A DNA stretch of 64,000 nucleotides from JAYRSJ01 sp041920215 (GCA_041920215.1 JAYRSJ010000002.1:186001-250000), one strand, 5' to 3'; counted from the first letter of the stretch, positions 17,501-25,144 are shown. A program made the numbers and translations. The notes: generated by a model from the letters alone, not told the origin.

Positions 17501-17713
17501 ACCGGGCAGGTCCAGCGTGACCCAGATGTCGACCGGGCCGCTGGCCTTGCGCAGGCGGGCTGCAAGGGCGATGGGCCCATCCAGTGCCAGGGACTTGAGA
17601 TCGGCGGACAGTGGCTTGACCGACAGTGCGGGCGGTGTTTCTCCACCTCCACAGGCGCTCAGCAGGGCGGCAACAAGGATGGGCGCAGCGGCGCCCCGTG
17701 TGATCAGCTTCAT
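14579..17713 (-). CDS. Secreted S8 (subtilisin-like) serine protease lipoprotein with PA insert
   Basis: A protein of about 1044 residues. The start ATG 17713 follows 'aggagg'. A lipobox 'LLSAC' puts the lipidated Cys at about residue 21. A pro-domain-like region spans about residues 40-160. The catalytic triad is visible: Asp198 in 'VAVLDSGIDYTH', His270 in 'GHGTHVADII', Ser583 in 'FGGTSGAAPMVAG', with the oxyanion Asn372 in 'VVASAGN'. A protease-associated domain is inserted between Asn and Ser (from about residue 430, 'VALVDRGVCAVSQKVANMA'). The last 350 residues are beta-rich. It lies next to a PEP-CTERM protein within the EPS locus, so processing of surface proteins is possible but unproven. 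Confidence 0.92.
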   Translation of the reverse strand: MKLITRGAAAPILVAALLSACGGGETPPALSVKPLSADLKSLALDGPIALAARLRKASGPVDIWVTLDLPGLARARIQLAEGTPGMARIQSAGRETSAVRSAMAARLQAIKAQQAGMAMRLSALGAKELGRATIAINAIAVTVDASQIAQIAAMPGVKSVRPVRHHELHLSESVPYVGAAAAQAGGVDGSGVRVAVLDSGIDYTHRNLGGAGTPAAYEAAYGTGPSDPRNTSRDGLFPTAKVVEGFDFVGDAWPNGPRTEDADPIDFQGHGTHVADIIAGRSADGTHKGVAPGASLLAVRVCSAIATSCNGVALIKAMDYALDPNGDGDLSDAVDVINLSLGSSYGQLEDDLTLAVENAVGLGAVVVASAGNSADRPAIVGSPSIAPGAISVAQTQMPGATAVGLQTLAPASIAGTDYNTATLDWAPIGPGLSGQVVYVGRGCTGDPQLAAPAGKVALVDRGVCAVSQKVANMAAAGATGVLVGLIAAGDAVSFSLGDGSGFVPSLVITQARSVAIKNQLGAGEAVGVALAPPLSLRGSMVSSSSRGPSFDLGSIKPEIGAPGASVSAIAGGGSAQSPFGGTSGAAPMVAGAAALLLQAQPARSPLQVKAMLMNSAETQIYTNPALRPGQRAPVSRIGAGELRVNKALALSSAAWDMAAKSAALSFGVVEADRQLTLKRTLSVQNFSNSAKQFSVSHSFRDSAQDQASGAVRVLASSSSVSVPANGQATLDVTLVIDPTKLPEWNLNGGALGGNGALLDLPEYDGYLSLVAGAERLSVPWHVLPRKAARTQSLAYTPSRTGANKLQLSNTGATAGAYDVFSLLGSSAPLPAGTLPGMGDNFAVADLYAFGARYIPDAGTPLLQLAVSSYGRLAHPAYPIAAEVEIDSNVDGVPDWLVYTMETGTTFGSGQTVVAVASISTGTTTAYFYCDCDLNSSSRILTLPLAAIGASPGQTLGLSARVYDNYFTGNYTDQIAGKRFTPGASRFSSNSLSGSVPRGSGQLLEFSNVSQPDAKSTETGLLLMFRRNSASEAQGLPIPLATPAP

Positions 17714-17785
17714 CTCTATCCTCCTGGGCCGGCGACGCCTGGCGCCGCACGCTTGGGGTTTGATGGACAAGACCGCAGATATGCC

Positions 17786-17808
17786 GGGGCGCGCGCCCCC
17801 CCGGGGCG
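17786..17808. other. GC palindrome between PEP-CTERM gene and S8 protease gene
   Basis: GGGGCGCGCGCCCC at 17786-17799 is a perfect 14-base palindrome, overlapping a second, CCCCGGGG, at 17799-17806. It lies just after the PEP-CTERM stop and before the S8 protease start on the minus strand, so a terminator or pause hairpin is possible. GC-rich DNA makes such palindromes common. Confidence 0.3.
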
Positions 17809-17822
17809 TGCCTGTTGTTCGC

Positions 17823-18377
17823 TCAGCGAGGCCTGCGCCGCCCTGCCAGCGCGGCCGCCAGCAGCGCGGCGCTCAGCAGCGCGATGCCGGCAGGTTCGGG
17901 CACCTGCAGGCTGCCCGGGCCGCTGAAGCCGCGGATGCTGGCGCTGGCAGCGCCGCCGAAGCTGTCAAAGCTGGTGATGGCGAAGGCGAAACTGTCGCCC
18001 ACATCGAGGAAGACCGTGGCAAGGCCGGACTGGCCGCCCAGCATGTCGTCCACCAGCGAGGTGAACAAGCCATTCAGGATGTAGCCGAAGGGGTCCCAGC
18101 TGGCGTCCAGATCGTCGGTCTGGTAGGCCCAGCTGAACTCGATGAAACCTTGATGGGCACTCGTGAAGCCCAGCGATGTGGTCGCCTCGCCGAGGCCGTT
18201 GTTGGCGCCGGTCAGCTGGGCCGAATGGGCGTCGATGGACCAGCTGCCGTCACCGTTGCCGCTGTTGCCGCCGCTCCAGTTGGCCGGCGCGTAGGGGCCG
18301 GTGAAACCGCTGACCGGGCCCGCCTGGGCCAGCCAGGACGCACATGCAAGGATCAGAACCGAGGCCAGACGTTTCAT
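17823..18377 (-). CDS. PEP-CTERM sorting domain protein
   Basis: A 184-residue exported protein. The N-terminal signal peptide is 'MKRLASVLILACASWLAQA'. The body is Gly/Ser/Asn/Asp rich and beta-like, with no Cys after the signal. The C-terminus is the full tripartite PEP-CTERM signal: 'VPEP', then a hydrophobic stretch 'AGIALLSAALLAAALA', then 'GRRRPR'. Such proteins are recognised by exosortase and are typically found with EPS loci. No exosortase gene is visible in this window. A candidate sigma-54 promoter lies 37 bases upstream. ATG 18377 has 'ctggag' upstream. The body matches no enzyme family that I know. Confidence 0.9.
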   Translation of the reverse strand: MKRLASVLILACASWLAQAGPVSGFTGPYAPANWSGGNSGNGDGSWSIDAHSAQLTGANNGLGEATTSLGFTSAHQGFIEFSWAYQTDDLDASWDPFGYILNGLFTSLVDDMLGGQSGLATVFLDVGDSFAFAITSFDSFGGAASASIRGFSGPGSLQVPEPAGIALLSAALLAAALAGRRRPR

Positions 18378-18413
18378 GGGGGGCTCCAGTTGGCAGAACG
18401 GTGCTGGCGCCTA

Positions 18414-18429
18414 CGCAAGACACATGCCT
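18414..18429 (-). promoter_or_regulatory. Candidate sigma-54 (RpoN) -24/-12 promoter of PEP-CTERM gene
   Basis: The minus strand reads AGGCATGTGTCTTGCG, against the consensus TGGCACGN4TTGCW. The invariant GG and GC are separated by exactly 10 bases. The predicted transcript would start about 25 bases before the ATG at 18377, leaving room for the 'ctggag' ribosome site. PEP-CTERM genes in some betaproteobacteria are known to be driven by RpoN with PrsK/PrsR. Confidence 0.55.
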
Positions 18430-18498
18430 GCAGCCAAAAGTCATGGCCGATCAGGCGCTTAGTGGCGCGGCAGGGCGCTGCCGGTGGCGCGACGTAAA

Positions 18499-18529
18499 GC
18501 CTGCCGACACCGGGTTATCCCGGGCAGGC
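18499..18529 (-). terminator. Bulged hairpin after DUF3617 gene (end of EPS operon)
   Basis: The stem is 18499-18504 with 18524-18529 (GCCTGC/GCAGGC) continued by 18510-18514 with 18519-18523 (CCGGG/CCCGG), loop TTAT, and a 5-base bulge on one side. On the minus strand it is followed by TTT. It is placed to end the long operon that starts at 27761. Confidence 0.5.
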
Positions 18530-18554
18530 AAGACCCGGCACCCGTGCGGCGGAC

Positions 18555-18596
18555 TCAGTCAAAGCGGCTTGCCGCGGCCAGCAGCGGGGCGCGGGC
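18555..18596 (-). pseudogene. Relic of an rfbC 3' end
   Basis: On the minus strand this stretch reads in frame as ARAPLLAAASRFD followed by a stop. The true end of rfbC, at 19258-19299, reads ARAPLLAEARHFD and stop. The two 42-base blocks match at 35 positions, with the last 21 bases away from the stop identical. The copy lies beyond the DUF3617 gene, so that gene is bracketed by two rfbC tails in the same orientation. No more of rfbC is recognisable upstream of the copy. Confidence 0.5.
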
Positions 18597-18618
18597 CGCA
18601 GGCCGCAGCCGGGCTGAA

Positions 18619-19224
18619 TCAGGGCTGCTTGGGGCAGCTCGGACCGACCCAGCTCTGGCGGCTTTCCATGCTGAACTGGTAGCGGCCGTCGCCGCTGGGC
18701 TTGACGCCGGGCAGCTGCGCGGCCTGGGGGAAGCGGCCGCTGCCCTTGAAGCTGCTGCTGCCCTCGGTGTCGCTGTGGGCGGTGTAGCTGCCCTCGATGT
18801 CGCCGCTATAGCCCTGGGGGTCGTTGCAGCGGCCCTTCAGGCCCAGGGTGTTGCCGCTGATCTGGGTGATCTGGTAGCGGCACTGCGGCGTTTCCTTGTG
18901 CATCCTGGCCAGCAGGGCCTGCGGGTCCTTGAGCTGGCGCGCCTCCTCGGGCGTCAGGCAGTCCAGGGTCTGGCCGGGCTGGCCCTGGGCCTTCATCATC
19001 GCGTCGAACTGGGCACGCTGCTCGGCCGGCAGGTTCTTCAGCATCTCGGCCTGGGATTTGCGCAGCGTGGCGAAGATGTCCTGGCCGTTGAGCAGCATCT
19101 TGCCCTCGGACTTCCAGAGCCCTGGCCGCGGCTGGATCGACAGCACCTGGGCCTGGGCGGCGAAAGTGCCGAGGGCGAGCAGCAGGCCGGCAACGGTGCC
19201 GAGACGGTGGCGGAAGGGGGTCAT
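18619..19224 (-). CDS. DUF3617 family exported protein
   Basis: A 201-residue protein with a signal peptide 'TVAGLLLALGTFAAQAQ'. The mature part begins with 'PGLWKSEGKMLLNGQ', contains the Cys pair in 'TLDCLTPEEA' and 'PQCRYQI', and ends with 'SRQSWVGPSC'. This is the layout of DUF3617 periplasmic proteins, whose function is unknown. It is the last gene of the rfb-containing operon, 33 bases after rfbC, and is flanked on the far side by a relic of the rfbC tail, which suggests that it was inserted there. A role in EPS is not shown by the sequence. Confidence 0.8.
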   Translation of the reverse strand: MTPFRHRLGTVAGLLLALGTFAAQAQVLSIQPRPGLWKSEGKMLLNGQDIFATLRKSQAEMLKNLPAEQRAQFDAMMKAQGQPGQTLDCLTPEEARQLKDPQALLARMHKETPQCRYQITQISGNTLGLKGRCNDPQGYSGDIEGSYTAHSDTEGSSSFKGSGRFPQAAQLPGVKPSGDGRYQFSMESRQSWVGPSCPKQP

Positions 19225-19257
19225 GGCTTCTTCTCCCTGGCTGGCGGTGGTGGGTTT

Positions 19258-19809
19258 TCAGTCGAAATGCCGGGCCTCGGCCAGCAGCGGGGCGCGGGCG
19301 TCCTTGTCGGCCAGCAGCGGGGCTAGCCCCAGCTCGGGCCATTGAATGCCGATCGCCGCATCGTCCCAGCGCACCGCGCCCTCGGCCTGCGGGGCATAGA
19401 CATCGGTGGTCTTGTAGAGGAAGTCGGCGCTCTCGCTGAGCACCAGAAAGCCATGGGCAAAGCCCGGCGGTATCCACAGCTGGCGGTGGTTGTCGGCGCT
19501 CAGCTCGACACCCTCCCAGCGGCCGAAGTTGGGGCTGCTCTTGCGCATGTCCACCGCCACATCGAAGACGGCACCGCTGACCACCCGCACCAGCTTGCCC
19601 TGGGCATGCGGCGGCAGCTGGAAATGCAGGCCGCGCAGCACGCCGCGGCAGGAGCGCGAATGGTTGTCCTGCACGAAGCGCACCGGATAGCCGACGGCCT
19701 CGTTGAAGACGCGCTCATTCCAGCTCTCGGTAAAGAAGCCGCGGGCATCGCCGAACACCCGGGGCTCGACGATCAGCACCTCGGGCAGCGCGGTTGGGGT
19801 TACTTTCAT
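19258..19809 (-). CDS. rfbC: dTDP-4-dehydrorhamnose 3,5-epimerase
   Basis: A 183-residue cupin-type epimerase, the third enzyme of dTDP-L-rhamnose synthesis. Features seen: 'VEPRVFGDARGFFTESWNE', the catalytic-His region 'GVLRGLHFQLPPHAQGKLV', 'VAVDMRKSSPNFGRWEG' and 'WIPPGFAHGFLVLSE'. Length is normal. ATG 19809 lies 2 bases after the rfbA stop. The last residues contain a doubled APLLA motif, and the underlying DNA (CGGCCAGCAGCGGGGC) occurs twice, 30 bases apart. A decayed copy of the same tail lies downstream of the next gene. Confidence 0.96.
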   Translation of the reverse strand: MKVTPTALPEVLIVEPRVFGDARGFFTESWNERVFNEAVGYPVRFVQDNHSRSCRGVLRGLHFQLPPHAQGKLVRVVSGAVFDVAVDMRKSSPNFGRWEGVELSADNHRQLWIPPGFAHGFLVLSESADFLYKTTDVYAPQAEGAVRWDDAAIGIQWPELGLAPLLADKDARAPLLAEARHFD

Positions 19810-19811
19810 GG

Positions 19812-20705
19812 TCAGAAGGCTTTCTCGCCAAGCAGCTGCATCAGGTACTGGCCATAGCCGTTCTTCAGCAGCGGCTGGGCGAGGCGCTGCAGCTGCTCGG
19901 CCGTGATCCAGCCGGCGCGGTAGGCGATCTCCTCGGGGCAGGCCACCTTGAGCCCCTGGCGCTTCTCCAGCGTCGCGATGAACTGGCCGGCCTCCAGCAG
20001 GCTGTCGTGGGTGCCGGTGTCCAGCCAGGCATAGCCGCGGCCCATGATCTCGACCTGCAGCTCGCCCTGGCGCAGGTACTGGGCATTGACGTCGGTGATC
20101 TCCAGCTCGCCGCGCGCCGAGGGCTTGATGCCGGCGGCGATCTCGCAGACCTGGCTGTCGTAGAAGTAGAGGCCGGTGACCGCGTAATTGCTCTTCGGCG
20201 CCCGGGGCTTCTCCTCGATCGACAGGGCCTGCTGCCGGGCGTCGAACTCGACCACGCCGTAGCGCTCGGGGTCGGTCACATGGTAGGCAAAGACGGTGGC
20301 GCCGCTGCTGCGCGCGGTGGCGCTGCCCAGCAGGCCCTGGAAATCATGGCCGTAGAAGATGTTGTCGCCCAGCACCAGGGCGCTGGGCGCGCCGTTGATG
20401 AAGTCCTTGCCCAGGATGAAGGCCTGGGCCAGGCCGTCGGGACTGGGCTGCACGCAGTAGCTGAGATTGAGACCCCAGCGCGCCCCATCGCCCAGCAGGG
20501 CCTCGAAGCGCGGCAGGTCCTGCGGCGTGCTGATGATCAGGATGTCGCGTATGCCGGCCAGCATCAGGCTGCTGAGCGGGTAATAGATCATCGGCTTGTC
20601 GTAGATGGGCAGCAGCTGCTTGCTCAGGGCCAGGGTGGCCGGATGCAGCCGGGTGCCGGAGCCGCCGGCCAGGATGATGCCCTTGCGGGTGGGACTGGTG
20701 CTCAT
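19812..20705 (-). CDS. rfbA: Glucose-1-phosphate thymidylyltransferase
   Basis: A 297-residue nucleotidyltransferase making dTDP-glucose, the first step of the rhamnose pathway. Seen are the signature 'ILAGGSGTRLHPATLALSK', 'IYDKPMIYYPLSSLM', 'LGDNIFYGHDF' and 'SIEEKPRAPKSNYAVTGLY'. The ATG at 20705 overlaps the rfbD stop by one base (TGATG). A TTG one codon upstream is possible but less likely. Gene order rfbB-rfbD-rfbA-rfbC is the common one. Confidence 0.97.
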   Translation of the reverse strand: MSTSPTRKGIILAGGSGTRLHPATLALSKQLLPIYDKPMIYYPLSSLMLAGIRDILIISTPQDLPRFEALLGDGARWGLNLSYCVQPSPDGLAQAFILGKDFINGAPSALVLGDNIFYGHDFQGLLGSATARSSGATVFAYHVTDPERYGVVEFDARQQALSIEEKPRAPKSNYAVTGLYFYDSQVCEIAAGIKPSARGELEITDVNAQYLRQGELQVEIMGRGYAWLDTGTHDSLLEAGQFIATLEKRQGLKVACPEEIAYRAGWITAEQLQRLAQPLLKNGYGQYLMQLLGEKAF

Positions 20706-21586
20706 CAAAGTATCTCCATCAGCATGCGGTCGACGCCCTGCTGCCAGTGCGGCAGGCGCAGGCCGAAGGCCTGCTGCAGCTTGGCGGTGCCAAGCCGCGA
20801 GTTCAGCGGCCGGCGCGCCGGGGTGGGGTAGTCGCTGGTCGGTATCGGCAGGATCTGGTCCGCGGCGACCTTGAGCGCGGCGCCGCGGGCGCGGGCGAAC
20901 TCGATGACATGCCGGGCATAGGCATGCCAGCTGGTCTCGCCGCCGGCCGCGGCGTGATAGAGGCCGCCCAGCTCGGGCCGGGCCAGCGTGGCGCGGATCA
21001 TGTGGGCGCTCAGGTCGGCCAGCAGCTCGGCGCCGGTGGGCGCGCCGATCTGGTCGGCGATGACCTTGAGCTGCTCGCGCTCGGCCGCCAGCTTGAGCAT
21101 GGTCTTGGCGAAGTTGCCGCCGCGCGCCGCATAGACCCAGCTGGTGCGCAGGATCAGGTGGGCGCAGCCGCTGGCCGCGACGGCCAGATCGCCCTCGAGC
21201 TTGGTGGCGCCATAGACGCTCAGCGGCGCGGTGGCATGCTCTTCGCTGCGTGCCGCATCGCCGCTGCCGTCGTAGACGTAGTCGGTGCTGTAGTGCAGCA
21301 GCAGGGCCCCGCTGGCGGCGGCCTCGGCGGCCAGCCTGGCCGGCGCCACGGCGTTGATGGCGCGCGCCAGCGCCGGCTCGCTCTCGGCCTTGTCGACGGC
21401 GGTGTGGGCCGCCGCATTGACGATGACCCGTGGCGCGACGCCACGCACCAGGGCGATCAGCGCCTCGGGTTCGGCCAGATTGCAGCCGTCGTCGAGGTCG
21501 CGGCAGACCAGCTCACCCAGCGGCGCCAGCGCGCGCTGCAGCTCCCAGCCGACCTGGCCGTTCTTTCCCAGCAGCAGAATCTTCAT
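20705..21586 (-). CDS. rfbD: dTDP-4-dehydrorhamnose reductase
   Basis: A 293-residue short-chain dehydrogenase, the last step to dTDP-L-rhamnose. The Rossmann loop is 'LLGKNGQVGWELQRAL', the catalytic set 'STDYVYDGSG' and 'YGATKLEGD' (Tyr-x3-Lys), and the end region 'RRPLNSRLGTAKLQQAFG' is diagnostic of RfbD. ATG 21586 was chosen behind 'gggag', 4 bases after the rfbB stop. The upstream frame extension lies in rfbB and was rejected. Confidence 0.96.
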   Translation of the reverse strand: MKILLLGKNGQVGWELQRALAPLGELVCRDLDDGCNLAEPEALIALVRGVAPRVIVNAAAHTAVDKAESEPALARAINAVAPARLAAEAAASGALLLHYSTDYVYDGSGDAARSEEHATAPLSVYGATKLEGDLAVAASGCAHLILRTSWVYAARGGNFAKTMLKLAAEREQLKVIADQIGAPTGAELLADLSAHMIRATLARPELGGLYHAAAGGETSWHAYARHVIEFARARGAALKVAADQILPIPTSDYPTPARRPLNSRLGTAKLQQAFGLRLPHWQQGVDRMLMEIL

Positions 21587-21590
21587 CGCA

Positions 21591-22649
21591 TCAGCTCCCG
21601 TACTGCTGGCTGAGCCAGTCGCGGTAGCTGCCGCTCTGCACATGGGCCACCCAGTCCAGGTTGTCGAGATACCACTGCACCGTCTTGCGTATGCCGGTGG
21701 CGAAGGTCTCGGCCGGGCGCCAGCCCAGCTCGCGCTCGATCTTGCGGGCGTCGATCGCGTAGCGGCGGTCGTGGCCGGGACGGTCCTTCACATAGGTGAT
21801 CAGGCGGCTGTAGGGGCCGGCGGGGTCGGGCCTGAGCTCGTCGAGCAGCGCGCACACCGTCTTGACGATGTCGATATTGGCCATCTCGTTCCAGCCGCCC
21901 ACGTTGTAGACCTCGCCGACGCGGCCGCCGGCCAGCACCGCACGGATCGCGGCCGCATGGTCCTTCACATAGAGCCAGTCGCGGATCTGCTGGCCGTCGC
22001 CATAGACCGGCAGGGGCTTGGCCGCAAGCGCGTTGACGATCATCAGCGGGATCAGCTTCTCGGGGAAGTGGTAGGGGCCGTAGTTATTGCTGCAGTTGGT
22101 GGTCAGCACCGGCAGGCCATAGGTGTGGTGCCAGGCTCGCACCAGGTGGTCGCTGGCGGCCTTGCTGGCCGAGTAGGGGCTGTTGGGTTCGTAGGGATGG
22201 TCTTCCGCAAACGGTGGGTCGTCGGCCTTCAGGGAGCCATAGACCTCGTCGGTGGAGACATGGTGGAAGCGGAAGGCCTGCTTGGCGTCTTCAGCCAGGG
22301 CCGACCAGTAGGCGCGGGCGGCTTCCAGCAGCGTGAACGTGCCCTCGACATTGGTCTTGATGAAGGCGCCGGGGCCGCTGATCGAGCGGTCCACATGGCT
22401 CTCGGCCGCGAAGTGGATCAGCGCGCGCGGCCGGTGCTCGACCAGCAGGCGGTCGACCAGGGCGCGGTCGCAGATATCGCCCTTGACGAAGACATGGCGC
22501 GCATCGCCCTGCAGGCGGGCCAGGTTCTCCAGATTGCCCGCATAGCTGAGGACGTCGAGATTGACGACGGTTTCGTCGCACTGGGCCAGCCAGTCCAGCA
22601 CGAAGTTGCTGCCTATGAAGCCGGCGCCGCCGGTGACCAGAATGCTCAT
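21591..22649 (-). CDS. rfbB: dTDP-glucose 4,6-dehydratase
   Basis: A 352-residue extended SDR, the second step of dTDP-rhamnose synthesis. It shows 'ILVTGGAGFIGSNFVLDW', 'HFAAESHVDRSI', the catalytic 'STDEVYGSL' with Asp-Glu, 'YSASKAASDHLV' (Tyr-x3-Lys) and 'TNCSNNYGPYHFPEKLIPL'. It lies 9 bases after manC in the EPS operon. Confidence 0.97.
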   Translation of the reverse strand: MSILVTGGAGFIGSNFVLDWLAQCDETVVNLDVLSYAGNLENLARLQGDARHVFVKGDICDRALVDRLLVEHRPRALIHFAAESHVDRSISGPGAFIKTNVEGTFTLLEAARAYWSALAEDAKQAFRFHHVSTDEVYGSLKADDPPFAEDHPYEPNSPYSASKAASDHLVRAWHHTYGLPVLTTNCSNNYGPYHFPEKLIPLMIVNALAAKPLPVYGDGQQIRDWLYVKDHAAAIRAVLAGGRVGEVYNVGGWNEMANIDIVKTVCALLDELRPDPAGPYSRLITYVKDRPGHDRRYAIDARKIERELGWRPAETFATGIRKTVQWYLDNLDWVAHVQSGSYRDWLSQQYGS

Positions 22650-22658
22650 GGTGAAAAA

Positions 22659-24128
22659 CTACTTTCTTCCGTAGGTGTCCTCGAAGCGGACGATATCGTC
22701 CTCGCCGAGATAGGAGCCGGACTGCACCTCGATGATCTCCAGCGGCAGCTTGCCCGGGTTGGCCAGGCGGTGCACCTGGCCCAGCGGGATGTAGGTGCTC
22801 TGGTTCTCGCTGAGCATGATGGTGCTGTCGCCGTTGGTGACCTCGGCCGTGCCCGAGACCACGATCCAGTGCTCGGCGCGGTGGTGGTGCATCTGCAGGC
22901 TCAGGGAGGCACCGGGCTTGACCATGATGCGCTTGACCTGGAAGCGCGGACCGGCGTCGATGCTGTCGTACCAGCCCCAGGGCCGGTGCACCTTGCGGTG
23001 CAGGTTCATCTCGCCGCGGCCACCGCTTTGCAGCTGCTGGACGATCTTCTTGACGTCCTGGCTCTTGCTGCGGTCGGCCACCAGCACGGCGTCCGGTGTC
23101 TCGACCACCACCACATCGTCCAACCCCACCACGCTGACGAGTCGGCTGGTTGCCTGCACCAGGGTGTTGCGGCTGTCGCTGGCGAGGGCGTCGCCGCGCA
23201 GCACATTGCCGAACTCGTCCTTGGCGCCCACCTGCCAGACGGCCTCCCAGGCGCCCAGGTCGCTCCAGCCGGCATCCAGCTCGACCATCAGCAGCGGGAT
23301 ATCGCTGCCGGGGCAGCGCTCCATCACCGCATAGTCCACCGACTCGCTGGGCACGGCCGCGAACTCGGCCTGGCCCGGGCGCACGAACTTGGCGTCCACC
23401 GTGCGTGCGGCGAAGGCCTGGCGGGTGGCCGCCAGGATGTCGGGCCGGAAGCGCTCCAGGGCCGCGATCCAGCTGCTGGCGCGCAGCACGAACATGCCGC
23501 TGTTCCAGAAATAGCTGCCCTCGGCCAGATAGCGCTCGGCGGTGGCCTGGTCGGGCTTCTCGACGAACTGCGCCACGGCCAGCGCGGCGCCCTGCTTCTC
23601 GGTGCGGATATAGCCGTAGCCGGTCTCGGGCCGCTCGGGCGTGATGCCCAGGATCACGATGGCGCCGCTGGCGGCCGCGCGCACCGCGCGCTGCAGCGCC
23701 GCGGTGAAGACCTCGGGGCGGGTGACGGTCTGGTCGGCCGGCGTCACCACCAGCACCGGGTCAGCGCCGTCTTCCAGCGCCTGCAGCGCGGCCAGCGTCA
23801 GCGCCGGCGCGGTGTTGCGGCCCATGGGCTCCAGCAGCACCGCGCCGGGCGCCAGCGCGGTTTCGCGCAGCTGGTCCAGCACCAGGAAGCGGTGCTCCTC
23901 GTTGCCGACGATCAGCGCCGGCAGCAGGGCCAGGTCTTGCGCGTCGGGGCCTTCGGTCAGCGCGGCGATGCGCTGCGCGGCCTGCTGGAACAGGCTGCTG
24001 TTGCCCTCCAGCACCAGGAACTGCTTGGGGTAGCCGGCACGCGACAGCGGCCACAGCCGCGTGCCGCTGCCGCCGGCCATGATGACGCCCTGGACGGGGA
24101 GGGTGGGGGATGGGGTGCTGCTGCTCAT
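22659..24128 (-). CDS. manC: Mannose-1-phosphate guanylyltransferase / mannose-6-phosphate isomerase
   Basis: A 489-residue bifunctional protein that supplies GDP-mannose. The N-terminal nucleotidyltransferase domain has 'VIMAGGSGTRLWPLSRAGY' and 'PKQFLVLEG'. The C-terminal cupin (type II isomerase) has 'HRPWGWYDSIDAGPRFQVK', 'SLQMHHHRAEHWIVVSG' and 'YIPLGQVHRLANPG'. ATG 24128 overlaps the galE stop by 4 bases (ATGA), so the longer frame was rejected. No GDP-mannose-modifying gene such as gmd was seen, so mannose itself is the likely product used. Confidence 0.96.
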   Translation of the reverse strand: MSSSTPSPTLPVQGVIMAGGSGTRLWPLSRAGYPKQFLVLEGNSSLFQQAAQRIAALTEGPDAQDLALLPALIVGNEEHRFLVLDQLRETALAPGAVLLEPMGRNTAPALTLAALQALEDGADPVLVVTPADQTVTRPEVFTAALQRAVRAAASGAIVILGITPERPETGYGYIRTEKQGAALAVAQFVEKPDQATAERYLAEGSYFWNSGMFVLRASSWIAALERFRPDILAATRQAFAARTVDAKFVRPGQAEFAAVPSESVDYAVMERCPGSDIPLLMVELDAGWSDLGAWEAVWQVGAKDEFGNVLRGDALASDSRNTLVQATSRLVSVVGLDDVVVVETPDAVLVADRSKSQDVKKIVQQLQSGGRGEMNLHRKVHRPWGWYDSIDAGPRFQVKRIMVKPGASLSLQMHHHRAEHWIVVSGTAEVTNGDSTIMLSENQSTYIPLGQVHRLANPGKLPLEIIEVQSGSYLGEDDIVRFEDTYGRK

Positions 24129-25144
24129 GCTGAGGAAAAGCCGTTCGGGTTCAGATGCTGCCAGCGCCAGCTGTCGGCGCACATGCGGTCCAGATCATGG
24201 ACGGCCTGCCAGCCCAGCAACTCGCGCGCCAGCGCGGGGTCGGCATAGCAGGCCGCCACATCGCCGGGGCGGCGCTCGACGATGCGGTAGGGGATGGGCC
24301 GGCCGCTGGCCTGCTGGTAGGCGCGCAGTACCTCCAGCACGCTGTAGCCACGGCCGGTGCCCAGATTGACGGTGAAGCTCGCGCTGCCTTCCAGCAGGCG
24401 GGCCAGCGCGGCCACATGGCCGGCGGCCAGGTCCAGCACATGGATGTAGTCGCGCACGCCGGTGCCGTCGGGCGTGTCGTAGTCGCCGCCGAAGACCTGC
24501 AACTCGGCGCGCCGCCCCACCGCCACCTGGGCCACATAGGGCATCAGATTGTTGGGGATGCCGCGCGGGTCCTCGCCGATCAGACCGCTCTCATGCGCAC
24601 CCACCGGATTGAAGTAGCGCAGGCAGGCCGTGCGCCAGCGCGGCTCGGCGGCGCCCAGATCGCGCAGGATCTGCTCGCCCATCAGCTTGGTCTGGCCATA
24701 GGGGTTGACCGCCGAGAGGGGCGCGTCCTCGCGCAGCGGCAGCTGCTCGGGTGTGCCGTAGACGGTGGCGCTGGAGCTGAAGACGATGCGCTCGCAGCCA
24801 TGGCGGCGCATGGCCTCGCAGACGCTGATCAGCCCGCCCAGATTGTTGCGGTAATAGGCCAGCGGCAGCGCGCTCGATTCGCCCACCGCCTTGAAGGCCG
24901 CGAAATGCACGACGGCGTCTATCGCCTGCCCGGCGAAGACGCTGTCCAGCACGGCAGCGTCGCTCACATCGCCCGGCACGAAGTGGATCGCCTGGCCGGC
25001 CAGGCGCTCCAGCCGGCGCAGCACCTCGGGCGAGCTGTTGGAGAAATCGTCGATGCCCAGCACCCGGTGGCCGGCCGCCAGCAGGGCCAGCCAGGTGTGG
25101 GAGGCGATATAGCCGGCGGCGCCGGTCAGCAGGATGGTGGCCAT
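24125..25144 (-). CDS. galE: UDP-glucose 4-epimerase
   Basis: A 339-residue extended SDR converting UDP-glucose to UDP-galactose. It shows 'ILLTGAAGYIASHTWLALL', 'VVHFAAFKAVGES', 'FSSSATVYGTPE', the catalytic 'YGQTKLMGE' and 'CLRYFNPVGAHESG', plus 'GRGYSVLEVLRAY' near the end. These match GalE rather than the UDP-GlcA or GlcNAc epimerases. It lies 24 bases after the epsL-like gene and is coupled to manC by a 4-base overlap. Confidence 0.96.
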   Translation of the reverse strand: MATILLTGAAGYIASHTWLALLAAGHRVLGIDDFSNSSPEVLRRLERLAGQAIHFVPGDVSDAAVLDSVFAGQAIDAVVHFAAFKAVGESSALPLAYYRNNLGGLISVCEAMRRHGCERIVFSSSATVYGTPEQLPLREDAPLSAVNPYGQTKLMGEQILRDLGAAEPRWRTACLRYFNPVGAHESGLIGEDPRGIPNNLMPYVAQVAVGRRAELQVFGGDYDTPDGTGVRDYIHVLDLAAGHVAALARLLEGSASFTVNLGTGRGYSVLEVLRAYQQASGRPIPYRIVERRPGDVAACYADPALARELLGWQAVHDLDRMCADSWRWQHLNPNGFSSA

